In this document: positions 1 to 7,096 of the stretch, piece after piece | Layout of the letters: every line of letters begins with the position of its first letter | Numbering within the stretch: the first letter of the stretch is position 1 | DNA from: Verrucomicrobiota bacterium | GTDB taxonomy: Bacteria > Verrucomicrobiota > Verrucomicrobiia > Opitutales > Opitutaceae | Length of the DNA stretch: 64,000 bases | Reading direction: 5' to 3' | NCBI GenBank assembly: GCA_030604905.1 | Contig: JAUVVA010000001.1 | Location: 1-64,000, forward strand | The notes under the pieces: model-generated | What the model was told of the DNA's origin: nothing | Databases searched by the model: none | Seen by the model: only the letters and a program-made list of their open reading frames with translations | Position numbers and translations under genes: made by a program

Positions 1-633
1 ATCCAGACCGTCATCCGGCCCAACAACGACGCGCACCACGATTTCCGCGGCTTCGCCGGGCGCATCGCCGGCGGCGTCTTCAAGCCCGGCGACGAGATCG
101 TCACGCTGCCCTCCGGCCTGCCCGCCAGGATCAAGTCCATCCACGGCCCGCAGGGCGAGGTCGCCGAGGCCTTCGCGCCGATGTCGGTCGCCATCACGCT
201 CGACCGCGAGGTCGACAGCTCGCGCGGCGACCTCTTCGCCAAGCCCAACAACCAGCCCGCCGTCGCGCAGGACCTCGAGGCCATGGTCTGCTGGTTCAAC
301 GCCAAGGCGCTCCAGCCCGGCGGCAAATACATGCTCCGCCACACCACGCGCGAGACGAAGGCGGTGGTGAAGGCGATCCGCTACAAGGTCGACATCAACA
401 CGCTCCACAAGAAGGAGGACGACCTCACGATCGGCATGAACGACATCGGCCGCATCCACGTGCGCACCGCCGTGCCGCTGATGATCGATCCCTACAAGCG
501 CAACCGCAGCACGGGCAGTTTCATCCTGATCGACGAGTTCACCAACGCGACCGTCGGCGCCGGCATGATCCTCTGGCCGGATGGCAGCGAGCGTCCGCAG
601 ACCGAGCAATTCGCCGACATGGGCGGCCTATGA
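1..633 (+). CDS. cysN: Sulfate adenylyltransferase subunit 1 (CysN), C-terminal part
   Basis: This is the 3' end of a gene that starts before the window; the frame is open from base 1, and the ORF track only picked up an internal ATG at 181. CysN is the GTPase subunit of ATP sulfurylase, which makes adenylylsulfate from ATP and sulfate with CysD. The visible 210 residues cover the EF-Tu-like beta-barrel domains that follow the GTPase domain. They begin with IQTVIRPN and a FRGFAGRIAGGVFKPGDEI stretch typical of CysN domain 2. They end with FILIDEFTNATVGAGMI, which is the usual CysN end. The stop follows shortly after, so there is no fused APS kinase (CysC). The GTPase domain itself is outside the window. 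Confidence 0.93.
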   Translation: MQTVIRPNNDAHHDFRGFAGRIAGGVFKPGDEIVTLPSGLPARIKSIHGPQGEVAEAFAPMSVAITLDREVDSSRGDLFAKPNNQPAVAQDLEAMVCWFNAKALQPGGKYMLRHTTRETKAVVKAIRYKVDINTLHKKEDDLTIGMNDIGRIHVRTAVPLMIDPYKRNRSTGSFILIDEFTNATVGAGMILWPDGSERPQTEQFADMGGL

Positions 634-838
634 TCGGGGAGACCGACCGATCCGACGTGGCACCCCGCGAACGCGGGACCCGTGGGTTCGGAACAGGGGC
701 GCGACGCCCAGGCCACTCCAAGCCGGCCACAGCTTCACTGGAACTGTCCACCGCGTTCCAAACCGAGTTATGGCCACAAAAAGCGCAAAGAGCGTTGCTG
801 CCGTCGCGGCTCTCCCGCGCGCCAATCGGTCAGAGAAT

Positions 839-924
839 GGCCGCAAAAAGGTGCAAGAGGCGCAAAAAAGCAGAGTCGCCGGAGCTCTGGATTGCTTTTG
901 CGACTTCTGCGCCTCTTTGCGGCC
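839..924. repeat. Dispersed palindromic repeat, copy 1
   Basis: The left arm GGCCGCAAAAAGGTGCAAGA and the right arm TTCTGCGCCTCTTTGCGGCC form a long imperfect inverted repeat around a short unique centre. A second copy lies at 35174-35260 and shares the 20-base right arm exactly. A fragment of another left arm (GGCCACAAAAAGCGCAAAG) is at about 771-790. It is placed in a convergent gap and has no ORF, so it looks like a REP-type or miniature mobile repeat. Confidence 0.75.
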
Positions 925-1057
925 GATCAATTCTGAAAGAGACTTCGATGACGGGACAGGGTATGTCTGGTAAATAGGTTCATCCTGCGCGCAAACGAGA
1001 GGAGAAACTCGCTGGGCCGGCGGGTCAGACTGTCGCTTCGCTCGGCAGTCCCATCCG

Positions 1058-1121
1058 CGTGATCAGTGGTTACAGCCCGGCCCTTCGCCCATCTGGGTCC
1101 ATCGGTGTGATCTGTGGTTAA
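1058..1121. repeat. GTGATCWGTGGTTA direct repeats
   Basis: Two near-identical words, GTGATCAGTGGTTA and GTGATCTGTGGTTA, flank a CCCATCTGGGTCCATCGGT stretch. The pattern resembles the CATCTGTGTCCATCTGTG(A)TCTGTGGTT-type repeats seen between genes in many environmental bacteria. That resemblance is from memory and was not searched. No coding function is seen. Confidence 0.5.
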
Positions 1122-1160
1122 AGTGAATCACCGGTCGCCGTCTCCCGGCGGCCGGGGCCT

Positions 1161-1709
1161 TTACGCCGCGGGTGGCGTCACTTGTTCGATCACCACTTCG
1201 AGCGGCTTCTCCGGGGCGCAATCGGCGCGCAGGGCGACGAAGCGCTCGCGGTGTTCGTCGTAGATCCGCCACAGCGCGTTGCGGTCCGTCTCGGGCAGGG
1301 GCAGGGCGTCGATCTCGGCGCGGGAGTAGAAGCCAAAGCGCCCCTCGTCGATCGTCGCCGGCAGGCTGTCGAGCGGTTTGGTGCAGCGGAAAAGAAACAG
1401 CAGCCAATGCGAGGCGCCCTCGTAGGCCTTTTCCGCGATCATCGCGAAAAGGTGGAGGTCGGCCGTGCTGACCACGTGGCCGGTCTCCTCAAAAGTCTCG
1501 CGCACGGCGCACTCGAAGGGGGACTCGCCGGTCGCGGTTTCCAGCTTGCCGCCGATGGGGGACCAGGTGCCGCGGTTGGGGGCCTTGGCGCGCAGGAGCA
1601 GGAGTTGTTCGCCGCGCGAGTTCTCGATGAAGACGAGCACGGCGAGCTTGTAGCCGAGCAAGGCGCTGGGCGTGGCGGAGGCAGCGAGGGGCGAGGCGGC
1701 GGCGGACAT
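1161..1709 (-). CDS. Nudix hydrolase
   Basis: This 182-residue protein hydrolyses some nucleoside diphosphate-linked compound; the substrate cannot be told from sequence. The Nudix box is clear, with GGKLE, then GESPFECAVRETFEETGH, and it keeps the REXXEE core that binds Mg2+. The loop between the first glycine and the first glutamate is two residues longer than the usual GX5E. The N-terminal 20 residues are Ala/Ser-rich and probably disordered, not a signal peptide. The start is ATG at 1709. The gene is convergent with cysN, separated from it by the repeats, and about 140 bp from the TPR gene upstream on the same strand. It is probably a stand-alone housekeeping gene. Confidence 0.88.
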   Translation of the reverse strand: MSAAASPLAASATPSALLGYKLAVLVFIENSRGEQLLLLRAKAPNRGTWSPIGGKLETATGESPFECAVRETFEETGHVVSTADLHLFAMIAEKAYEGASHWLLFLFRCTKPLDSLPATIDEGRFGFYSRAEIDALPLPETDRNALWRIYDEHRERFVALRADCAPEKPLEVVIEQVTPPAA

Positions 1710-1849
1710 GAACGTGACACCCCACTAAGGCGCAGCCGCGGCCAAAACAGAAGCCTGCTCTTTGGCGCGCGCGGCAGGCCCGACACCGGACAGGCGGGGA
1801 CCGCCGCCGAGGGATGCGGGAGCCCTGCGCCCGTGCCGCCTCGCCAAGC

Positions 1850-3484
1850 CTACAGCCCGGCCTGGGTGATGGCGGCGATCAGATCGTGGCGTTCTTGGAA
1901 AAACAGGTAGCGGTCGCTTTGCAGGTCGGTCCGCAGCCGGCGCAGGAGGTCGACGGGCGGTTGACGCAGCGCGAGCAGGCCGGGCAAGGACTCGCGCAAT
2001 TCTTCTGCGCGGATCGCCTCGGGGTCGAGGGTGATGAGCTTGTTGAAGGCGGCCTGATGCACCGGGTCGATCTCCAGCGCCTTGCGCAGGGCCTGGAGGG
2101 CGAGTTCGCGCGCGCCCACGGCCTCGAGCCGGCGCGCGGTCAACACGAGCAGATCGGGGCGGAGGTTGGGCTGGGCGAGGTATTGCAGCAAGGCGCCTTG
2201 GGCGGCGAGGATGTCGCGCTGGGCGAAAAAAGCCACCGCGCGCAGGGCGTCGAGACCGCGCAGCGAGGCGTCGGGCAGGCTGTGGTCGATAAGGGTGACG
2301 AGCTGGATGGTCGACTGGGCCTCGGCGTAGCGGCCGGCGACGAGCTGGGCCTCGATCAGGCAAATGGCGGCGGTGCCGGGCGGGAGGGGCAGCGTGGCGC
2401 GGAGATCGTAGAGGCGGCGCGCGAAGTCTACGCGGCCGTTGTTGGACACGAAGGAGGCGAGGCCCTCCATCGCCGAGGCGTCGCGGGCGAAGCGGTCCAG
2501 GTAGCTCTCAAAGCCGCGGGCGAGCGCGTCCTCGGCGCCGGTTTCATGGAGTTGCTGCAGCTCGTCGAGGAAGGCGCGGGGATGTTCGGGGAAGGCGATC
2601 TGGCGTTGCAGGGCGAGGCGGCGCAGCTCGCCGGGGCGGCCTTCGTGGCGAAGCAGGGCGACGAGCTCGACGTAGGCTTCGAGGTTTTCCGGGTGGGCCC
2701 GGAGGAGGCCGCGCAAGCGCTCGGCGGCCTCGGCGCCGCGTCCGCGGGCGTGGGCGATGCGGGCGAGGAGGAGCTGGCCGTCCTGGGTGCGCGAGGTCTG
2801 GTGGAGGTCGAGCACGGCCTCGGCGCGCTCATGGCGGCCGCGGAAGTAGTGCGCGGTGGCCTCGGCCATGAGCAGGATATGGCGGGCGTTGGGCGAGAGG
2901 CCGGGGGTGGCGGCGCGAAAATCGGCCGCGATCTGCGCCACGGCGTCGTCTTCCTGGAAACGGAAGAGGGAGGCGAAGACCCACTGGAGGTAGTCGAGGT
3001 GGTCGGCGTGGTAGGGCAGGCCTTCGACCATGAGCGGGCGGGCGAGGTCGGGGCGGTGCAGGGCGAGGTAGAGATCGGAGACGCGTCGGCGCGCCTCGGT
3101 GTCTTCCGGGACCGAGGAGAGGCCCGCGCGCATGTAGCCGAAGGCGGTGAGATACTCCCGCTCCTCGAACTGCCGTTTGCCGAGCGCGAGGAAGTATTCG
3201 CCCTTGGAGCGCCGGTAGTCGTCGATCTTGAGCGGAAGAAGGAGGAAGTGCGTGTAGCGGGCCTCGGGGAAGCCGCGCCGGTATTTGACGAAGACCCAGC
3301 CCGCGGTGGCCAGGCCCACCCAGCCCAGGAGGGCGAGCAGGAGGCCCCAGACGAGGCAGCGTTTCCAAAAGAAGCGGATCTTCGTCTCGTGGAGGGAGCG
3401 CTCGTATTGGAAAGGGGCGAGCGTGCCGAGGCCGAGGAAGCTTTCGATCTCCTTGTGTTTGGGGTCGACTTTGGAGAGGTCCAC
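1850..3484 (-). CDS. TPR-repeat membrane protein
   Basis: This is a 544-residue protein with a single membrane segment near residues 44-66 (CLVWGLLLALLGWVGLATAGW). A long helical region follows that reads as tetratricopeptide-like repeats (for example YLTAFGYMRAGLSSVPEDTEAR and ALQALRKALEIDPVHQAAFN). The short N-terminus would be cytoplasmic and the repeats outside the membrane. The start is a GTG at 3484, because no ATG fits upstream of KVDPKHKEIE. TPR proteins hold partner proteins; no partner can be named here. The gene stands alone between the Nudix gene and a terminator belonging to the next unit. Confidence 0.75.
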   Translation of the reverse strand: MDLSKVDPKHKEIESFLGLGTLAPFQYERSLHETKIRFFWKRCLVWGLLLALLGWVGLATAGWVFVKYRRGFPEARYTHFLLLPLKIDDYRRSKGEYFLALGKRQFEEREYLTAFGYMRAGLSSVPEDTEARRRVSDLYLALHRPDLARPLMVEGLPYHADHLDYLQWVFASLFRFQEDDAVAQIAADFRAATPGLSPNARHILLMAEATAHYFRGRHERAEAVLDLHQTSRTQDGQLLLARIAHARGRGAEAAERLRGLLRAHPENLEAYVELVALLRHEGRPGELRRLALQRQIAFPEHPRAFLDELQQLHETGAEDALARGFESYLDRFARDASAMEGLASFVSNNGRVDFARRLYDLRATLPLPPGTAAICLIEAQLVAGRYAEAQSTIQLVTLIDHSLPDASLRGLDALRAVAFFAQRDILAAQGALLQYLAQPNLRPDLLVLTARRLEAVGARELALQALRKALEIDPVHQAAFNKLITLDPEAIRAEELRESLPGLLALRQPPVDLLRRLRTDLQSDRYLFFQERHDLIAAITQAGL

Positions 3485-3530
3485 GGCGGGGAGCGGGTGG
3501 CGTAGCGGAGGCCGGAGCGGGTGGGGGGGA

Positions 3531-3565
3531 AAGAAAAACCCACCGCACCCGGAGGTGAGGTGGGT
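3531..3565 (-). terminator. Rho-independent terminator of the PEP-CTERM unit
   Basis: On the minus strand ACCCACCTCACC pairs with GGTGCGGTGGGT (12 bp, one mismatch) around a 4-base loop and is followed by TTTTTCTT. It lies just after the stop of the PEP-CTERM gene at 3593 and before the GTG of the TPR gene, so it separates the two units. Confidence 0.8.
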
Positions 3566-3592
3566 CTCGGAAGACGGAGGGAAGACGGCGTT

Positions 3593-4396
3593 TTAAGCGG
3601 TCACGCGGCGACGGCGGCGGGTGGCGACAAAGCCCACGGCAGCCAAACCGGCCAAGCCGGCGATGGAGGCGGGCTCAGGGATGACCTGAATCACGCCCTG
3701 AGAGATGAACTGAGAGGTATTCCAAGAAAGGCCTGAAGGTAGGGGGTTGTTGTTCAGGAAGGCTGTGGTGTTAAAGCTCGCACCTGTAAAGCCGCTGGAG
3801 AAGAAAGTGAACGAATCTCCAACATTGGCCGTTGCTAGATAAGTGGGAGCGACCTGTATCGTTATCGCAGCTCCGCTAGTCGTGAGACTTCCATTGCCAA
3901 GGAAACGCCCGAAGACGGTCGGGCTTGTTATTTCAAAAACCAACGGTCCGTTGATCGAGTGGTTTCCGGTGAGGGTAATGGAGCGAGTTCCCAAATTGAC
4001 GCCGGCGGTGTAGGCTAAGCCTCCACTTCCGCCGGCCCATGTCGCGTTGGCACCGGCAAAGACAGGTAGACCTAACGTGTGGAGGGACGAATCCAGATTC
4101 GTTATGGCTCCGTTAACTTGAAGCGTATCGTTTCCAAACGCGAGGATGGCGGTAGGCGATGAAAGCGATGATGCAAACGTTAACGAACCTATAACCGTAA
4201 CACCGGTATCAATGCCGATCAAGTCATCGGTTGGTTGTGTCTGGATGATAACCGAAGATGACGAGTTAGGGACCCCATTGCTCCAGTTAGACGAAGTGGA
4301 CCATGTGGAGTCGAAGCCTCCGTCTATCCACGCCGTTTGGCCAATTAGAATAAGGGGCGAAGTTAAGAGCAGTCCTGAGGCGTAAAGGGATTTCAT
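3593..4396 (-). CDS. PEP-CTERM sorting domain protein
   Basis: This 267-residue exported protein has an N-terminal signal (MKSLYASGLLLTSPLILIGQ). A beta-strand-rich Ser/Thr/Asn body opens with a WIDGGFDSTWSTSSNWSNG motif of the kind found in autotransporter-strand proteins. The end is a classic PEP-CTERM tail: IPEPASIAGLAGLAAVGF, then RRRRR. PEP-CTERM tails are recognised by an exosortase, which is not in this window. The gene begins 18 bp after the stop of the gene at 4415-5491 and forms a two-gene unit with it, ending at the hairpin at 3531-3565. Its base composition is clearly less GC-rich than its neighbours. Confidence 0.88.
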   Translation of the reverse strand: MKSLYASGLLLTSPLILIGQTAWIDGGFDSTWSTSSNWSNGVPNSSSSVIIQTQPTDDLIGIDTGVTVIGSLTFASSLSSPTAILAFGNDTLQVNGAITNLDSSLHTLGLPVFAGANATWAGGSGGLAYTAGVNLGTRSITLTGNHSINGPLVFEITSPTVFGRFLGNGSLTTSGAAITIQVAPTYLATANVGDSFTFFSSGFTGASFNTTAFLNNNPLPSGLSWNTSQFISQGVIQVIPEPASIAGLAGLAAVGFVATRRRRRVTA

Positions 4397-4414
4397 GAGT
4401 TGCGGCCGGCGATT

Positions 4415-5491
4415 TTACAGCGAATACGGAAGTTCGAACGACAGGAATGAATTCGCCCCTGTCGCAGAGTTGCGCTTGAGCACGGTGAAGCTTGTTCCGG
4501 CGGGGATAACGACTGAATTTCGGTTTACTGAACCACCCCCAACGAGGCGCCATTCATTATCAGTCCTTTGGAAGTAGACATCGTTTTTCAAGGTGAGCGG
4601 GTTGTAGATACTGAGTGTGTCGCCTGTAAGCGCGTTGTTGGATTTTGTCCAATTGGCAATATTTAGCTGAGCAAGTGTGGTGTCGGCGGGATGTAGAGTT
4701 GAGGTGGTGATAACGGAACCAGAACCAGTGGTTTTTGCGAGCGGACGAATTTTCGGCACTTCACCGACAATTGTCAGGCTGGTCGCCGTCCGGTTGGCTC
4801 TACGGTTTATAACCAAGCCCTCTTCTGGAAAAATTACCCGATTATTGATGTTGGTCGTCGCGGTATTGGTTCTCCAGTGACCCAATGTAGTGCTAAAAAA
4901 GATAATGTCGTTCCGGAGGGTCGCCTTGTTGTAAATGTTGATGGTATCAGCAACCAAGGCGGAAGATCCTCCCGCAATGACAATCGGGTCGCCGGGACCG
5001 TTCGTTCCAAAGATCCCGGCAATTGTATCGGCCGGGAAGATTTCTATGCGATCACCTTGAGCGACGGAAAATCCCACTTCATTAAGTGGAGTTTCGCTGG
5101 ATGAATTATCGCTGACATCGACAGTAATGGTATTGGCCGTGTTCGCCGTGATGAGCATTCTACGGCCGGCCTGTGTGCCACTTGCAATCTTAAGGATATA
5201 CGGACTGTCCGATTGAGCCAGTTGGTTGGAGGTGAATGGGGAAGCCGCTACGGTTATTGAATTGCCGGTGGCACTCTGAATTGGCCCAGTGTAGATGGCT
5301 GCAGCCGTGAGAGGAAAAGCGACGTGGATCGATGTAAGAGAGGTGGATCCAGTTGCCGGGAAGCTATAGACCATCGCCCCGACCGGCGTGGTCGCCACGC
5401 TCTGGGCGTTGAGGGTGGTGAGGGCGGCAAAGAGCAAAGCCGCGCAGGCGGCGAGGGGGCGGGGCGAGAGCATGCGGCAGGTAAGGCTCAT
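4415..5491 (-). CDS. TIGR02597-type secreted protein
   Basis: This is a 358-residue exported protein with signal peptide RPLAACAALLFAALTTLNAQ. The body opens with TTPVGAMVYSFPATGSTSL and has repeated phrases such as GDTLSIYNPLTLKNDVYF and ADTINIYNKATLRNDIIFF. This arrangement matches my memory of the TIGR02597 family of verrucomicrobial surface proteins of unknown function. An alternative ATG at 5473 would shorten the signal by six residues. It is the first gene of a unit with the PEP-CTERM protein at 3593. Base composition is lower in GC than the surroundings, as for its partner. Confidence 0.7.
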   Translation of the reverse strand: MSLTCRMLSPRPLAACAALLFAALTTLNAQSVATTPVGAMVYSFPATGSTSLTSIHVAFPLTAAAIYTGPIQSATGNSITVAASPFTSNQLAQSDSPYILKIASGTQAGRRMLITANTANTITVDVSDNSSSETPLNEVGFSVAQGDRIEIFPADTIAGIFGTNGPGDPIVIAGGSSALVADTINIYNKATLRNDIIFFSTTLGHWRTNTATTNINNRVIFPEEGLVINRRANRTATSLTIVGEVPKIRPLAKTTGSGSVITTSTLHPADTTLAQLNIANWTKSNNALTGDTLSIYNPLTLKNDVYFQRTDNEWRLVGGGSVNRNSVVIPAGTSFTVLKRNSATGANSFLSFELPYSL

Positions 5492-5911
5492 GGGTGGGAG
5501 GGCGTCAATCGCGGGGAAGAGGCAAGAGCGGATATCGTAACGCTAATCGTTGCGGGGCGGGGCTGGACTGGAACCAAGGGCAAATTTGGCCGGCCAAAAT
5601 GCTCTTGTCGAGGCAAGAGACGCGCACATTGCCCGCGCTTTGGCTAAGTGTTTGTGAAAGGCATGGCGGACGTATTGTAAGTTTTTGGAGGGAGGTGGAA
5701 TGCGTTGTCCGGGTTTGGCTGCCGCTTTTCCTCGTTCTTTGCTGGGACCATTCCCGCAGTGAGGCTTGGGGGCCGGCACCGGGGCAAAGGGCGGCCTGTG
5801 TCCGGGGCGGCCCGACGCCGCGGCGCGAGCACCTGCGTCGAGCGCGGGCGCGAGGCGGGCCGGCTCCTCGCGGCCGGCGCCCCCGCCCGAGTGCATTGGG
5901 GTGCCGCTCTG
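5492..5911. other. Intergenic region, 420 bp
   Basis: No gene is supported here; the ORFs listed are high-GC shadows. The part near 5492-5720 should hold the promoter of the minus-strand TIGR02597 unit. It contains a perfect palindrome TTTGGCCGGCCAAA at 5585-5598, followed directly by a CTCTTG-TCGAGG-CAAGAG hairpin at 5602-5619. The rest is GC-rich sequence downstream of the lipoprotein gene, with no clear terminator. Confidence 0.5.
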
Positions 5912-6919
5912 TCACTCGCTCGCGCTCCGCTTGATTGGGAGAGCGGCCCGGCGCGCGCCGCGGAGGGCTCTTTGGTCTGCGGCGGGCGCGCGTGCCTCGG
6001 CGGTCGCCGACGGGAGCAAGATCAGGCTCGCCGTATGGCTCACTTCGCCGCCCGGGTTGGCGGCGGCGAGGCGGGGGGAGAGTTGCTCGATCTCCACAAA
6101 GGCCAGCTCTTCCCGGCCGAGGTAAACTTGGGTGGTCAGGCCGGCGTCGGGGGTGTCGACCACGCGGCCGACGATGGGGCCGGGGGCCAGTCCCAGCCGC
6201 GCCCCTCCCGGCAAATCGGCCCACAGCGTCTGCGGCGGCAGGCCAAACTTGGCGTCGCCGTCGCCGCGGTGGAGCACCAGTTGGCCGGGCACCGGGCCCG
6301 GGGACGCGAAGCGGGGTTCGGGGGCGGCCTCGACGCGCAGGCGGTCCCTGGCCGGCACGAGGGGCAGATGGCCGATGCCGTGGGGCAGGTCCGGCGTGGG
6401 CTGCGGCACCACGTGGACTCGCGCCTCGGGGTGGATCTGGACGATTTGCACCGCCTGCCGCGGCTCGCCGTCGCCGGCCCAGCGGACGATGAGCTCGACG
6501 CCTTCGCGGTGCAGCACGTAGTCGCGCACGATCCGCGGATAGCGGTCGTCGCTGTGCGCGCCGACGACGCGCAGGGTGCGTCCGCCGTCGCGGCGCTCCA
6601 CCCGCTCGGCCGCGGCCGCGTGCCAGTCGTGGAGCGGCGGCCATTCGCGCGGCCACTCCGCCTGCGGGCCCAGCCAGACGATGTGGCCGCCGGCCGCGAG
6701 CAGGTTTTGCGCGCCGCCGGGCGGATGGAGCTCGGTCAGGCGGGCGCGCTCGGGGTCCACGACCAGGGTCCAGCCTCGTGTCTCGGCCTGGAAGCGCCCG
6801 CTCTCCGTTTGCCGCCAGCGCGGATCCGAGACGCATCCACCCCAAAGCGTCGCGAGAACCAGGAGGATGAGCAGGCGGGGGCGGGACGGGCGCGAACGAT
6901 CAAGGGGCGGGCGGGGCAT
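5912..6919 (-). CDS. Lipoprotein with mutarotase-like (DUF4380-like) domain
   Basis: This 335-residue predicted lipoprotein has a positively charged N-terminus (RPPLDRSRPSRPR), then LLILLVLATLWGGC, where the Cys would be lipidated. The body has short beta strands with phrases such as HIVWLGPQAEWP, YVLHREGVELIVRW and VLHRGDGDAKFGL. These are typical of galactose-mutarotase-like DUF4380 proteins, which presumably bind sugars. The ORF track runs on to 8425, but that part is antisense to the GH74 gene. The ATG at 6919 is chosen because it starts the signal peptide. It is divergent from the GH74 gene at 7097, and a TACCAGTATAAG site sits 45 bp upstream. The family call is moderate. Confidence 0.65.
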   Translation of the reverse strand: MPRPPLDRSRPSRPRLLILLVLATLWGGCVSDPRWRQTESGRFQAETRGWTLVVDPERARLTELHPPGGAQNLLAAGGHIVWLGPQAEWPREWPPLHDWHAAAAERVERRDGGRTLRVVGAHSDDRYPRIVRDYVLHREGVELIVRWAGDGEPRQAVQIVQIHPEARVHVVPQPTPDLPHGIGHLPLVPARDRLRVEAAPEPRFASPGPVPGQLVLHRGDGDAKFGLPPQTLWADLPGGARLGLAPGPIVGRVVDTPDAGLTTQVYLGREELAFVEIEQLSPRLAAANPGGEVSHTASLILLPSATAEARAPAADQRALRGARRAALPIKRSASE

Positions 6920-6963
6920 GCGGGGATCGTGTCGGCCCGTCCGCCCGAGGTCCCAGTCTTTTC

Positions 6964-6975
6964 TACCAGTATAAG
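6964..6975. promoter_or_regulatory. Putative operator, TACCAGTATAAG type (site 1)
   Basis: TACCAGTATAAG lies in the divergent gap between the lipoprotein (start 6919) and the GH74 gene (start 7097). The same 12-mer is inside the palindrome at 30678-30689, and close variants are at 29816-29827 and 32588-32599, each upstream of a cluster gene. Confidence 0.5.
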
Positions 6976-7096
6976 CAGAAGCTGTCCGCATCCGTTCAAC
7001 GAGTGAGTAAGAAGGGGGGTTCAGCTTCCCCGCGTCCTTCCGGAATGCTGCGGCCCGCCCGGGCCCCGGCTCGCCCGGGCGAAATACCCCCTCCCC

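Larger units (their letters stand above)
634..1160. other. Intergenic region with dispersed repeats
   Basis: This 0.5 kb gap between cysN and the convergent Nudix gene holds no convincing gene. The small ORFs listed here (for example 581-973 and 630-977) run through repeats and look like nothing known. It contains a palindromic repeat at 839-924, with a partial extra left arm near 770-794, and a pair of GTGATC(A/T)GTGGTTA direct repeats near 1060-1121. Both repeat types are listed separately. Confidence 0.7.

Noticed and set aside
581-973. Small ORFs after cysN
   Set aside because: They cross the palindromic repeat, overlap each other on both strands and have Arg/Ser-rich random-looking sequence.
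1814-3505. 563-residue plus-strand ORF opposite the TPR gene
   Set aside because: It is a high-GC antisense shadow, with Gly/Glu/Val-rich sequence and no domain. The minus-strand TPR frame has a membrane segment and repeats.
5585-5598. Palindrome TTTGGCCGGCCAAA as a possible operator
   Set aside because: It is noted in the intergenic entry but has no second copy in the window, so no regulatory call is made.
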